The position numbers and the translations under genes were made by a program. Positions 1 through 8,911 of a DNA stretch of 64,000 nucleotides are shown one piece after another. The stretch lies in contig NZ_CP092332.1 in NCBI RefSeq assembly GCF_029866485.1, forward strand, positions 2,046,001 to 2,110,000. Reading direction: 5' to 3'. Position 1 is the first letter of the stretch. The number at the start of each line of letters is the position of its first letter. This stretch comes from Flavobacterium keumense. GTDB lineage: Bacteria; Bacteroidota; Bacteroidia; Flavobacteriales; Flavobacteriaceae. The notes beneath the pieces were generated by a model. That model was not told the DNA's origin and ran no database searches. It worked only from the letters and a program-made list of their open reading frames with translations.

Positions 1-446
1 ATGGACCTATTATGCATAATAAAGGTATTGTTGTAGCGTATAATTCAGACGATGCCGAAATGTCAAGACGATTGAATCAAGAAGCTGCTAAAGCGGTAAA
101 ATATGGTGATGTCTCTGAAGAAGAAGCTTGGAAATTTGTCACATTAAATCCAGCTAAACTATTGCATATCGATGACAAAGTAGGAAGTATCAAAATTGGT
201 AAGGATGCCGATGTCGTACTTTGGAATACCAATCCTTTATCTATTTATGCTAAAGCTGAAAAAACAATTATTGAAGGTGTAGTTTACTTTGATTCACAAA
301 GAGATGAAGAACAACGAAAAGCGATTGCCAAAGAAAGAAGTGTATTAATTGGTCAATTATTAGAAGAAAAAAACAAAGGAATGATTACACAAGAACCTAA
401 GAAAGCAGAACGAACAGAATACCATTGTGACACAATGGAATACTAA
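1..446 (+). CDS. Amidohydrolase (imidazolonepropionase-like), C-terminal part, cut by window edge
   Basis: The reading frame is open from the first bases of the window (codons from position 3), so the start lies upstream and this is only the last ~147 residues; the ATG at 12 is internal. The fragment carries the end of a TIM-barrel metal-dependent hydrolase: a strand followed by NSDDAE, where the metal-binding aspartate of this superfamily sits, then helices and the composite beta-sandwich tail with the motif GSIKIGKDADVVLWNTNP. This tail is typical of imidazolonepropionase/prolidase-like amidohydrolases. A paralogue starts 39 nt downstream and is probably in the same operon. The substrate cannot be deduced. 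In related flavobacteria such proteins are exported, but the signal peptide is outside the window. Confidence 0.85.
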   Translation, partial: GPIMHNKGIVVAYNSDDAEMSRRLNQEAAKAVKYGDVSEEEAWKFVTLNPAKLLHIDDKVGSIKIGKDADVVLWNTNPLSIYAKAEKTIIEGVVYFDSQRDEEQRKAIAKERSVLIGQLLEEKNKGMITQEPKKAERTEYHCDTMEY

Positions 447-485
447 TTTAGGTTCATTTATTCATTTAAATTAATTATTACAATT

Positions 486-1787
486 ATGATACATAAAAAA
501 ATAGTTTACTTAACAATAGCCCTAGCCCTATCATTGGTGAGTACAGCACAACAAACTCCAGCACCAAAACAACAAAAATCCGTATTGATTATAAATGCGA
601 AAGCACACATTGGAAACGGAACCGTTTTAGACAATAGTGCTATTGGTTTTAAAAACGGAAAAATTGATTTGGTATCTAATGATAAAAATATTGCCGTTTC
701 AAACTACGAAACCGTAATTGATGCCAAAGGCAAGGAAGTCTATCCTGGATTTATTGCGCCTAACTCAACTCTTGGATTAGTCGAAATAGATGCTGTAAAA
801 TCGTCTGACGACGAATCTGAAATAGGAACCTATAATCCACATGTTAGAAGTTTGATTGCTTATACAGCTGATTCAAAAGTTATTGAAACGGTAAGACCTA
901 ACGGAATTTTAATGGCACAAATTACTCCTAGAGGTGGAATAATTTCTGGAACTTCATCAATTGTACAATTAGATGCTTGGCATTGGAGTGATGCTGTTAT
1001 AAAAGAAAATGATGGAATTCATATGGAATTTCCTTCTAGTTTTAAACGAAGTGGCTCTTGGTTTGAACCTGGCACTATTGAAGCTAATAAAGAATATACA
1101 AACCAAATTCAAGAAATAAATACTTTTTTTACTAATGCAAAAGCATACAATACTACTCCCGCTAAAGAGCGAAATTTAATTTTTGAAGCTACTAAAGGAC
1201 TATTTAATGGTGAACAAACTTTATTTATTCATGCTGGCGAAGAAAAACAAATGATAGATGCAATTCAACTAGCTAAAAACAATGGAATTGAAAAAATTGT
1301 AATTGTTGGCGGCTATGAAGCTCATAAAATTGGAAATTATCTTAAAAACAATCACATAGGAGTTTTACTAAAACGAGTTCATGAAATGCCTGAAAATGAT
1401 GATGACGACATTGACTTGCCTTTTAAACTAGCAAAATTACTTACAGATCAAGGAGTCTTAGTTGGATTAGAAAATAGCGGTTCACACGAAAGAATGGGAA
1501 CAAGAAACCTACCCTTTCTTGCTGGCACTTGCGTGGCTTATGGATTAGGAAAGGAACAAGCTTTACAATTGATTACTTCAAATACTGCTAAAATACTAGG
1601 TATTGACACTTTTTGCGGAACATTAGAAGTTGGGAAAGATGCTACCTTATTTATTTCAGAAGGAGATGCTTTGGATATGAGAACTAACAAACTCACCACT
1701 GCTTTCATTCAAGGGAGATCAATTAGTTTAGAAACACATCAAACAAAATTAAATGATCGTTATAAAACCAAATTCAACCAAAAATAA
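486..1787 (+). CDS. Secreted amidohydrolase-family protein, probably catalytically dead
   Basis: 433 residues with an N-terminal signal peptide (residues 1-21, ending near STAQQ). The fold is recognisable as imidazolonepropionase-like amidohydrolase: an N-terminal beta-sandwich strand (IDAKGKEVYPGFIAPNST), a barrel, and a C-terminal GTLEVGKDATLFI segment. The position where active members have PGFIDxHxH reads PGFIAPNST, so the HxH metal pair is missing, and the late aspartate (NSDD in the upstream paralogue) is replaced by ENSGSH. Two other histidines (IHAGEE, YEAHKIG) persist. I infer a pseudoenzyme, perhaps a partner of the preceding active-looking paralogue, with which it shares an operon (39-nt gap). 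A hairpin terminator follows. Confidence 0.85.
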   Translation: MIHKKIVYLTIALALSLVSTAQQTPAPKQQKSVLIINAKAHIGNGTVLDNSAIGFKNGKIDLVSNDKNIAVSNYETVIDAKGKEVYPGFIAPNSTLGLVEIDAVKSSDDESEIGTYNPHVRSLIAYTADSKVIETVRPNGILMAQITPRGGIISGTSSIVQLDAWHWSDAVIKENDGIHMEFPSSFKRSGSWFEPGTIEANKEYTNQIQEINTFFTNAKAYNTTPAKERNLIFEATKGLFNGEQTLFIHAGEEKQMIDAIQLAKNNGIEKIVIVGGYEAHKIGNYLKNNHIGVLLKRVHEMPENDDDDIDLPFKLAKLLTDQGVLVGLENSGSHERMGTRNLPFLAGTCVAYGLGKEQALQLITSNTAKILGIDTFCGTLEVGKDATLFISEGDALDMRTNKLTTAFIQGRSISLETHQTKLNDRYKTKFNQK

Positions 1788-1812
1788 TCTTCTTTAATTA
1801 CTAATAAAAATT

Positions 1813-1848
1813 AAAAAAGGCCAATTACAATTAGTATTTGGCCTTTTT
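1813..1848 (+). terminator. Rho-independent terminator after the amidohydrolase pair
   Basis: A-rich 5' arm AAAAAAGGCCA pairs with TGGCCTTTTT across a short AT loop and ends in a T run, 25 nt after the stop codon at 1787. Confidence 0.8.
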
Positions 1849-2060
1849 GATTTATAAAAACACTAAAAACTTCTTTATTTACTACTAAATTTGATAGCAT
1901 TAGATTATCAAATTCAAAAAAACAATTTAAAATTAAATCAAACCCTAAAAAATTATAGGCATAATTTAATTATTTAACAAAAATACATATTTACCCCCTA
2001 TTTTTTTATGGGTCAATGCGATATTTTTATACTTTTATCAAAAATTTAAAATTAAAAGTT

Positions 2061-3386
2061 ATGCGTAAAATTGTTTTAAGTGTGATTCTAATCACTGTTT
2101 TGGGACTTACTTTTTTCTCAAATTATTTTGTTGTTGATTCAGCAAAACTAGGAGCTCATATTGTTGAATTAAAATTAGACACTGGAGATACAGCATGGAT
2201 GATTGTTGCTGCTGCTTTAGTATTAATTATGACTCCAGGTTTAGGTTTCTTCTACGGAGGTATGGTAGGCAAAAAAAATGTAATTAGTACGATGTTACAA
2301 AGTTTCATGGCAATGGTCATAGTTACTGTTTTATGGGTAGTAATTGGATTTGGATTATGTTTTGGTCCTACAATAGGAGGATTTATTGGAGACCCATCAG
2401 CTAATATTCTTTTTCAAGGTGTTAGTGCTAATACAGCTTGGGAACTTGCACCAACTATACCATTACTTTTATTTGCTTTCTTTCAGGCTAAATTTGCTAT
2501 CATCACACCTGCATTAATTACAGGAGCTTTTGCAGAACGTGTTCGTTTCTGGGCCTATTTATTATTTATGGTTTTATTTATACTAATTATATATGCTCCA
2601 TTATGTCACATGACTTGGCATCCTGATGGATTTTTCTTCAAAGAAGGAGTTCTTGACTTTGCTGGAGGAACAGTTGTACACATGAGTGCAGGTTGGGCTG
2701 CTTTAGCTGGCGCTATCTTCTTAGGGAAAAGAAAAGTACAAAAAGTAAACCCAGCACGTATTACTTATGTGCTATTAGGAACAGGATTATTATGGTTTGG
2801 ATGGTTTGGTTTTAATGCTGGTTCAGCTGTGGGTTCAAGTAGTTTAGCAGCACAAGCATTAGGTACAACAACGGTTGCAGCAGCAGCAGCAGCAATGGCA
2901 TGGGTTTTCTTAGATAAAATTATGGGACATAAATTATCAGCTATGGGCGCTTGTATCGGAGCAGTTGTAGGGTTAGTTGCTATTACACCTGCCGCAGGTT
3001 TTGTTACAATACCTCACGCAGTAACTATTGGTATAATTGCAAGTATCATCAGTAATTTTATGGTGATGAAATTTCCTAAAGGAAAAATTGATGATGCATT
3101 AGATGTATTTGCTTGTCACGGTGTTGGTGGTATGGTGGGAATGTTGTTAACTGGTGTTTTTGCTTCAAAAGCGGTAAATCCAATTGTTGGTGACAACCAA
3201 GGTTTAATCTTTGGAGATGCTACCTTGTTCTTAATCCAATTAAAAGCACTTGTATTAGTATCTATTTTTGCTTTCTCTGCTTCTTATGCTTTATTCTTTA
3301 TTGTAAACAAAATTACTCCACTAAGAGTTAGTGAAGACAAAGAAGAATTAGGATTAGATATTACTCAACACGGAGAATTTCTATAA
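2061..3386 (+). CDS. amt: Ammonium transporter (Amt family)
   Basis: Inner-membrane ammonium channel, 441 residues from the ATG at 2061. An in-frame start at 2016 would add 15 residues ahead of an otherwise good signal-like N-terminus (MRKIVLSVILITVLG), so 2061 is preferred. Family hallmarks are visible: DTAWMIVAAALVLIMTPGL in the first core helix, FYGGMVGKKN, the pore segment AFAERVRFWAY, the conserved HMSAGWAALAGAIFLG with a pore histidine, and HGVGGMVGMLLTGVFA with the second. About eleven hydrophobic helices are present. No PII (glnK) gene is adjacent; the next gene is convergent dsbD. An alanine run at GTTTVAAAAAAMAW is unremarkable for the family. Confidence 0.95.
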   Translation: MRKIVLSVILITVLGLTFFSNYFVVDSAKLGAHIVELKLDTGDTAWMIVAAALVLIMTPGLGFFYGGMVGKKNVISTMLQSFMAMVIVTVLWVVIGFGLCFGPTIGGFIGDPSANILFQGVSANTAWELAPTIPLLLFAFFQAKFAIITPALITGAFAERVRFWAYLLFMVLFILIIYAPLCHMTWHPDGFFFKEGVLDFAGGTVVHMSAGWAALAGAIFLGKRKVQKVNPARITYVLLGTGLLWFGWFGFNAGSAVGSSSLAAQALGTTTVAAAAAAMAWVFLDKIMGHKLSAMGACIGAVVGLVAITPAAGFVTIPHAVTIGIIASIISNFMVMKFPKGKIDDALDVFACHGVGGMVGMLLTGVFASKAVNPIVGDNQGLIFGDATLFLIQLKALVLVSIFAFSASYALFFIVNKITPLRVSEDKEELGLDITQHGEFL

Positions 3387-3413
3387 TAGTTACTCCACTT
3401 GATATTTTTTTTT

Positions 3414-3441
3414 AAACACCCTAAATTTAGGGTGTTTTTTT
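3414..3441 (+). terminator. Terminator of amt
   Basis: Perfect inverted repeat AAACACCCTAAA/TTTAGGGTGTTT followed by a T run, 27 nt after the amt stop. Confidence 0.85.
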
Positions 3442-3452
3442 ATGCACAAAAA

Positions 3453-3480
3453 AAACCGCAAATTGTATAATTTGCGGTTT
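3453..3480 (-). terminator. Terminator of dsbD (minus strand)
   Basis: Perfect 12-bp stem AAACCGCAAATT / AATTTGCGGTTT with a GTAT loop. The A tract at 3448-3455 gives the U tract when read on the minus strand. It sits 25 nt downstream of the dsbD stop and back to back with the amt terminator. Confidence 0.8.
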
Positions 3481-3505
3481 ATCTATTTTAGAGATTCTTT
3501 TATTA

Positions 3506-5518
3506 TTACTTGAACTCTGAAATACCTTCTTTTAACCACGATTCATATTCTTCTATTCCAACAAAACTAATAGTAGGTTGCTTTGAATTCAAATTAGCTC
3601 CTTCTAAATCAGTCAACACATACAAAGGCTGTGTATTCGTTTTATATCTTGAAATCATGAAGTCAGTCCATTTATCACCAATAGTTTCAATACTTGCTCC
3701 TGTTGATTTAGAAATGAACTGTTCGCTTCTAGGCAACTCTCTTTTATCATCAACATACAAAGAAATTACAACTACCTGATTTTTTAAAATAGTCAAAATA
3801 CGTTCATCAGACCAAACATTATTTTCCATTTTACGACAATTAACACAAGCATGCCCCGTAAAATCTAACATAATCGGCTTGTTTACTGTTTTTGCATAAG
3901 CCAATCCTTTGTCATAATCATCAAAAACTACAATTTGGTGAGGCCCCAGTTTAGCACCTTCTGGCAAAGTTGAAACAGATGAACTGGAATTAACCGAGCT
4001 TACTCCTATTCCTAAAGGACTTTCACTGTATTCCATTGGTGGCGGAAAAGCATTGATTAATTGCAAAGGCGCTCCCCACAATCCCGGAATCATATATATC
4101 GTAAATGATAACACAATCAGACCGAAAGACAATCGTCCTACAGAAATATGCGTCATCGGACTATCGTGTGGTAACGTAATTTTTCCAAATAAATACAAGG
4201 CTAACGTTCCAAAAATAGCAATCCAAATAGCTAAAAACACTTCTCTTTCTAGCAAATGTAATTGTAAAACCAAATCGGCATTGGATAAGAATTTAAAGGC
4301 TAAAGCCAATTCTAAAAAGCCTAAAACTACTTTAACCGTATTCAACCATCCTCCTGATTTTGGCAACGAATTTAACCAGCCCGGAAATAGTGCAAACAAC
4401 ATAAACGGTAAGGCTAATGCCAATGAAAATCCTAACATTCCAACAATTGGAGCAATTCCGCCTTTAGAAGCTGCTTGCACTAATAAGGTTCCTACAATAG
4501 GACCTGTACATGAAAAAGAAACGATTGCTAACGCCAAAGCCATGAACAAAATCCCTATCATACCTCCTCTATCGGCTTGACTATCGACTTTATTTGCCCA
4601 AGAATTAGGTAGCATAATTTCAAACGCTCCTAAAAATGAGGCAGCAAAAACTACTAACAAAATAAAGAAAAACAAATTGAACCAAACATTCGTTGAAAGA
4701 GCATTCAAAGCATCAGCTCCAAAAAGCCAAGTTACCAAAACCCCTAACAATACATAAATCACAATAATCGAAACCCCATAAAAAATAGCATTTCGAACGC
4801 CAGCGCCCTTTGACTTACTTTGTTTGGTAAAAAAACTTACCGTCATTGGAATCATAGGAAAAACACAAGGAGTTAACAACGCTGCAAATCCAGAGAAAAA
4901 TGCAATAATAAAAATTGAAAGCAATCCTTTTTCTGGTTCGGCTACAGGTTTTGTTGCAGTAGATTGAACAGTTGTTGAATTTTCCTCGTTTACAACTTCA
5001 GCTGGCGCAACAACCGCTTTTGTTTTTGCCGAATCCTGAACCGATACAATATTTTCAACCTCTTTTGATTGAGATGGAATCACGAATGTAAAATTCTTTT
5101 CTAAATTGATACAGGCGTCTTTACAGACTTGATAATTCAGACTTACTTCTACTTTTGCGAGTTTCGGATTTATCAAATGAATCTCTTGTGTCAATTGCGC
5201 TTTTTTCTCAAAAAAAGTTTCGTTGACTTCAAATATATCATTGTAAGCCGTTTTCGTTTTGCTTTCTTTTGTTTTGCCAATCAATTCAAAATTGCCTTTC
5301 TGATTTTTAAAAAGCACCTCTAAAGGCAACGAACCTCCTTCAGCTGTGAATTGCGAATACAAATGCCAACCAGTATCAATCACTCCATTAAAAGTCAACA
5401 CATAGTTTCCCTCTGATTTTTTTTCAATTTGAGTAGTCCATTTTACTGGATTCAACAGCTGTGCATTTCCTTTGGCAAAAGCCAATGCCATCACTAATAA
5501 AACAACTATTTTTTTCAT
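3506..5518 (-). CDS. dsbD: Thiol:disulfide interchange protein DsbD
   Basis: 670-residue transmembrane electron carrier that moves reducing equivalents from cytoplasmic thioredoxin to the periplasm. Signal peptide 1-19; N-terminal periplasmic domain with a cysteine pair C132/C136 (VCKDAC); eight-helix membrane domain about 198-480 with the paired redox cysteines C218 (LLTPCVFPMIP) and C337 (SFSCTGPIVG); C-terminal thioredoxin-like domain with C558/C561 (GHACVNCRKM). All three redox pairs are intact. It starts on the last base of the tilS stop codon (TAATG), so the two genes are translationally coupled in a pabB-tilS-dsbD operon. Confidence 0.95.
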   Translation of the reverse strand: MKKIVVLLVMALAFAKGNAQLLNPVKWTTQIEKKSEGNYVLTFNGVIDTGWHLYSQFTAEGGSLPLEVLFKNQKGNFELIGKTKESKTKTAYNDIFEVNETFFEKKAQLTQEIHLINPKLAKVEVSLNYQVCKDACINLEKNFTFVIPSQSKEVENIVSVQDSAKTKAVVAPAEVVNEENSTTVQSTATKPVAEPEKGLLSIFIIAFFSGFAALLTPCVFPMIPMTVSFFTKQSKSKGAGVRNAIFYGVSIIVIYVLLGVLVTWLFGADALNALSTNVWFNLFFFILLVVFAASFLGAFEIMLPNSWANKVDSQADRGGMIGILFMALALAIVSFSCTGPIVGTLLVQAASKGGIAPIVGMLGFSLALALPFMLFALFPGWLNSLPKSGGWLNTVKVVLGFLELALAFKFLSNADLVLQLHLLEREVFLAIWIAIFGTLALYLFGKITLPHDSPMTHISVGRLSFGLIVLSFTIYMIPGLWGAPLQLINAFPPPMEYSESPLGIGVSSVNSSSSVSTLPEGAKLGPHQIVVFDDYDKGLAYAKTVNKPIMLDFTGHACVNCRKMENNVWSDERILTILKNQVVVISLYVDDKRELPRSEQFISKSTGASIETIGDKWTDFMISRYKTNTQPLYVLTDLEGANLNSKQPTISFVGIEEYESWLKEGISEFK

Positions 5519-6828
5519 TATTCGATTGCTATTTTTAGTATTTTTTTTGTTTTTGAATCTATTTTAAATCGTTCATCTTGTCTAATTCCAACAATCCAAA
5601 CTACTTGACTTTCAGAACACAAAAGCCAAACATTTTCTTTATCAATCAAGGACAACTTTTCATCTTTGAATAATTTACTCACTTTTTTTGACCTCCCTCC
5701 CATTCCAAACGGTTGAAAAACATCACCCTCGTTCCAACGACGTAAAACCAGTGGAAATTGTAATTTATCTTGGTCAACAAATATAGCTGAATTTGATGTA
5801 TCACTTATCTCAGTTACATTGTAAAACAGCATATTTAAGGGAAAATTAACTTTCGATTCACTCGATTCAATTAAGAACTCTTGCATATCTGTTGCTAATT
5901 TTAAAGGACTTAAAATCAAATAATCTCTATCTTTTATTAGTCTAAACTGAGGTGCAAAAACGTATTTACCCGACTGATTGGTTACCAAATCATAAATATC
6001 TTCCCAGGCAGTGAAATCAAATTCTTTCAGCCATTGATACAAATACGAAGTGTAATTAGGTAGTTTTAATAGTTGGTTAATATCAAAATAAATGTCATCT
6101 CCTTTTTCTTTTGCTACTTGTTGATATACCATAATAGTAGCATCATCCACCAATTCTTGAGATTCTTGCAAATATGCTTGTGTCTTTTCAAAAGAATTCA
6201 TGAAATTAGGATTCAACTCTTTCAAAACAGGAATCAAATGATGGCGAATTTTATTTCGCAAGTATTTATCCGAGGCATTGCTACTATCTTCACGCCAAAC
6301 CAACTTATTTTGGGTGGCATATTCTTCAATCTCTTGTCTAGTAAAAGGAAGCAAAGGACGAATTACAATATCATTTAGTGCAGGAATACCAGTCAAACCA
6401 TCTAATCCCGTCCCTCTAGAAAGATTAATTAAAAAGGTTTCTAGATTATCATCTGCATGATGAGCTGTTAGAATATAATCTCCTTTTTGAATTTCGAGTT
6501 GCTCATAAAACCAACTGTAACGTAACTCTCTTGCAGCCAGCTGGGTAGATAATTTATAATCTTTTGCGAAAGCCTCTGTATCAAATTGCGTAAACGAAAA
6601 CGAAATCCCATTTTGGCTTGTATATTCTTGAATAAATTGTTGGTCACCAAAACTTTCCAAACCCCGCAACTGAAAGTTACAATGCAACACCACTATTTCA
6701 TAGCCCAATTGTTGAAAAAGGTGTACTAAAACCATACTGTCCAATCCCCCGCTAACAGCAAGCAAGAGTTTTTTCCCCTCTAAAAAAGGAAATTGATGAG
6801 ATAAATGATTTTCGAATTGTTTCAGCAT
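5518..6828 (-). CDS. tilS: tRNA(Ile)-lysidine synthase
   Basis: Modifies C34 of the minor tRNA-Ile(CAU) to lysidine with ATP and lysine, converting it to read AUA. The N-terminal N-type ATP pyrophosphatase motif SGGLDS lies at residues 26-31, followed by HHADDNLETFLINLSRGTG, a TilS signature, and RNKIRHHLIPVL. The C-terminal substrate-binding domain contains RRWNEGDVFQPFGMGG and KLFKDEKLS. A TTG codon two codons upstream (6834) is in frame, but the ATG at 6828 is the simpler start, giving 436 residues. The gene lies 17 nt after pabB and overlaps dsbD by one base. Confidence 0.95.
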   Translation of the reverse strand: MLKQFENHLSHQFPFLEGKKLLLAVSGGLDSMVLVHLFQQLGYEIVVLHCNFQLRGLESFGDQQFIQEYTSQNGISFSFTQFDTEAFAKDYKLSTQLAARELRYSWFYEQLEIQKGDYILTAHHADDNLETFLINLSRGTGLDGLTGIPALNDIVIRPLLPFTRQEIEEYATQNKLVWREDSSNASDKYLRNKIRHHLIPVLKELNPNFMNSFEKTQAYLQESQELVDDATIMVYQQVAKEKGDDIYFDINQLLKLPNYTSYLYQWLKEFDFTAWEDIYDLVTNQSGKYVFAPQFRLIKDRDYLILSPLKLATDMQEFLIESSESKVNFPLNMLFYNVTEISDTSNSAIFVDQDKLQFPLVLRRWNEGDVFQPFGMGGRSKKVSKLFKDEKLSLIDKENVWLLCSESQVVWIVGIRQDERFKIDSKTKKILKIAIE

Positions 6829-6845
6829 GCTCAAAAGTAATTAAT

Positions 6846-8096
6846 TTAACGCAACACTTCGTGCATCGCTTTGGCTTTAAGCAAACATTCTTCGTATTCT
6901 TGTTCAGGATTAGACAACGAAGTAATCGCACTTCCTACTGAAAAGGAAACGTATTTTTTTTCTTGGTTATACAAAATACTTCGAATGACTACATTAAAAT
7001 CAAAATCACCATTTGGGCTAAAATAGCCTATAGCCCCACTGTACAATCCCCTTTTAGTTTCTTCCAATTCGTCAATAATTTTCATTACCGAAATCTTGGG
7101 AGCTCCTGTCATGCTTCCCATAGGAAAAGTCAACTTTAAAACATCAACTAATGAATACTTACTATCTAATTTTGAGGTGATTGTGGAAATCATTTGATGT
7201 ACTTGTTGAAAGGAATAAATTCCGCACAACTCATGAACTTTTACCGTTCCCTTTTGGGCAGTTCGAGATAAATCATTCCGAACTAAATCAGTAATCATAA
7301 TATTTTCGGCACGTTCTTTTGGATCAGACGCTAATTTTTCTTTTGATTCTTCGTCTTCTTTTGGGCCTGAAAAACGTTTTGCCGTTCCTTTAATCGGTTG
7401 CGAAATTAAATTCTCTCCTTCTTTTCTCAAATAACGTTCCGGTGTGGCGGAAAGTAAAAACTGTTTGTTATTCTTAAAAAAAACAGCAAAAGGAGTTTGA
7501 GAAATGGTATTTAGTCTTTTAAATTTTTCAAGTGGATTAATTGTAGTATTCTCAGCATAAAATTCCATACAAAAATTAGCTTCGTACACATCGCCACGAT
7601 GTAAATGTTCTAAAAGTGCATTTACCTTTTCAATATATTTTTCTTTTGAAATACGGGACTGAACTGTTATACTTTCGCACTCTGAAAAATCGACACTAAC
7701 CCTATTCGTAATTGCATCAAAATCCGTTTCGACCTCATCATCGCATAAACTCAAATATTGAATTGTGAGTTGATTTCCTCTCAATAGAAACAATTTCTTG
7801 GGTTGAAAAAAGAACAAATCGGGAAAAGCTAATCCATCAAAATTATTGGATTGCAAATTTTCACTATCGTTCTTTAAATCATATGATAAGTAACCAAACA
7901 GCCAATCTTTGGTAGTTTGTAGGTATTGTTTTAAATCCTCAAACGCATTGTGATAATCGGTTTGAATCAATGTAAACGCATCTACCGCTAATAGCGCATC
8001 AAAGCTTGAAAACTCTTGCGGATAATCATTACTATCCATAAAAACAACCTCACGAAATTGCTGTGACCAATCCAATAATTGCTTTTTAAAAGCCAT
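6846..8096 (-). CDS. pabB: Aminodeoxychorismate synthase component I (PabB-type chorismate-binding enzyme)
   Basis: Chorismate-utilising enzyme of the TrpE/PabB/MenF family, 416 residues from the ATG at 8096. The frame runs further 5' to a TTG at 8213, but a TATTTTTG promoter element lies at 8153-8160, so the shorter start is chosen. Motifs are present in order: LSATPERYLR, SQPIKGTAKR, MITDLVRNDLSRTA and FPMGSMTGAPKISVM. The lysine in PIKGT is the residue that distinguishes aminodeoxychorismate synthase (folate/pABA route) from anthranilate synthase, which has PIAGT. No glutaminase subunit (pabA) is adjacent. It heads the tilS-dsbD operon. Confidence 0.88.
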   Translation of the reverse strand: MAFKKQLLDWSQQFREVVFMDSNDYPQEFSSFDALLAVDAFTLIQTDYHNAFEDLKQYLQTTKDWLFGYLSYDLKNDSENLQSNNFDGLAFPDLFFFQPKKLFLLRGNQLTIQYLSLCDDEVETDFDAITNRVSVDFSECESITVQSRISKEKYIEKVNALLEHLHRGDVYEANFCMEFYAENTTINPLEKFKRLNTISQTPFAVFFKNNKQFLLSATPERYLRKEGENLISQPIKGTAKRFSGPKEDEESKEKLASDPKERAENIMITDLVRNDLSRTAQKGTVKVHELCGIYSFQQVHQMISTITSKLDSKYSLVDVLKLTFPMGSMTGAPKISVMKIIDELEETKRGLYSGAIGYFSPNGDFDFNVVIRSILYNQEKKYVSFSVGSAITSLSNPEQEYEECLLKAKAMHEVLR

Positions 8097-8152
8097 CGGA
8101 TTTGCTATCGTTTTATGAATTTTAGTTCTCAATACATCTCGTTTTAGGTTGC

Positions 8153-8160
8153 CAAAAATA
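8153..8160 (-). promoter_or_regulatory. -7 promoter element of pabB
   Basis: TATTTTTG on the minus strand matches the Bacteroidota -7 consensus TAnnTTTG. I see no good TTG at the -33 position. It supports translation starting at 8096. Confidence 0.5.
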
Positions 8161-8253
8161 CAACAAAATTCATTCTTATAAGCGGAAAAACAAGCGAGAA
8201 AGTGGCTAATCAAATTATTTATTTATAGGTGATTATCCTATTTATAAAATGAG

Positions 8254-8261
8254 TAATTTTG
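8254..8261 (+). promoter_or_regulatory. -7 promoter element of the DoxX-like gene
   Basis: TAATTTTG matches TAnnTTTG, 27 nt before the ATG at 8289; no TTG at the expected -33 spacing. Confidence 0.45.
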
Positions 8262-8288
8262 AAATACTAACCTTAAATCCAAATTAAT

Positions 8289-8663
8289 ATGAAAATTGCA
8301 ACATTGATTGTCCGAATTTTATTAGGAGCATTTATGGTATTTGCTTCTATAACCTATTTCTTTAATTTAATTGAACCTGAGGCTCCAACAGGGAATTTAT
8401 TAACTTTTATGACCGGCATCATCGCTTCAAAATACCTATTGCCTTTAGCGAAAGCTATCGAATTAATTGTCGGAATAAGTTTATTAATTGGTAAATTGAT
8501 GAAAGTAACATTGTTAGCCTTATTACCAATTTCAATTAATATCTTTTGTATACATACAGTTACTCAGGTTTCAGAAGTACCTGTGGCAATTTTTGTTCTT
8601 GGCGCTAATTTATTTTTAATATACTCCCATTGGGATTCTTATAAAATCTTATTTAAAGATTAA
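8289..8663 (+). CDS. Small DoxX-like integral membrane protein
   Basis: 124 residues with four hydrophobic segments (about 4-24, 46-66, 70-89, 93-113). The layout (RILLGAFMVFASITYF, then KAIELIVGISLLIGK) resembles DoxX/DoxD-like four-helix membrane proteins common in Bacteroidota, whose role is mostly unknown. It is monocistronic, flanked by divergent pabB and convergent rpsA. I cannot name a substrate or partner. The 248 nt that follow hold no credible gene, only the rpsA terminator. Confidence 0.6.
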   Translation: MKIATLIVRILLGAFMVFASITYFFNLIEPEAPTGNLLTFMTGIIASKYLLPLAKAIELIVGISLLIGKLMKVTLLALLPISINIFCIHTVTQVSEVPVAIFVLGANLFLIYSHWDSYKILFKD

Positions 8664-8861
8664 TTTTTGAGTTATTCCATACATTTATTATCTATAACAG
8701 TGTAGCATCTACAAAGTTCGGCTTTAATTAATTTACCTCACTAAAACTCGCTAATAACATGTTTTATGAAAGTCGCACTAAAAAATCTTAAGTTGCTATT
8801 CTATTTTTTGTTTTTTTTGTTTATGTCCAATTAACTTTTTTAGGACAAGACACACAATAAA

Positions 8862-8889
8862 AAAAGCCTCACAGTAATGTGAGGCTTTT
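8862..8889 (-). terminator. Terminator of rpsA (minus strand)
   Basis: Perfect stem AAAAGCCTCAC / GTGAGGCTTTT with a six-base loop, 23 nt beyond the rpsA stop. The A tract at 8859-8865 becomes the U tract on the minus strand. Confidence 0.8.
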
Positions 8890-8911
8890 GTATTTAAAAA
8901 AGAACTGAGAA

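Noticed and set aside
6846-8096. Isochorismate synthase MenF, given menD in the same window
   Set aside because: The PIKGT lysine and neighbouring motifs favour aminodeoxychorismate synthase; menD is 18 kb away in a separate unit.
8766-8834. 22-codon hydrophobic ORF (MKVALKNLKLLFYFLFFLFM) between the DoxX-like gene and rpsA
   Set aside because: Looks like a lone signal-peptide-like stretch or decayed gene start; too short and no promoter; not strong enough to list.
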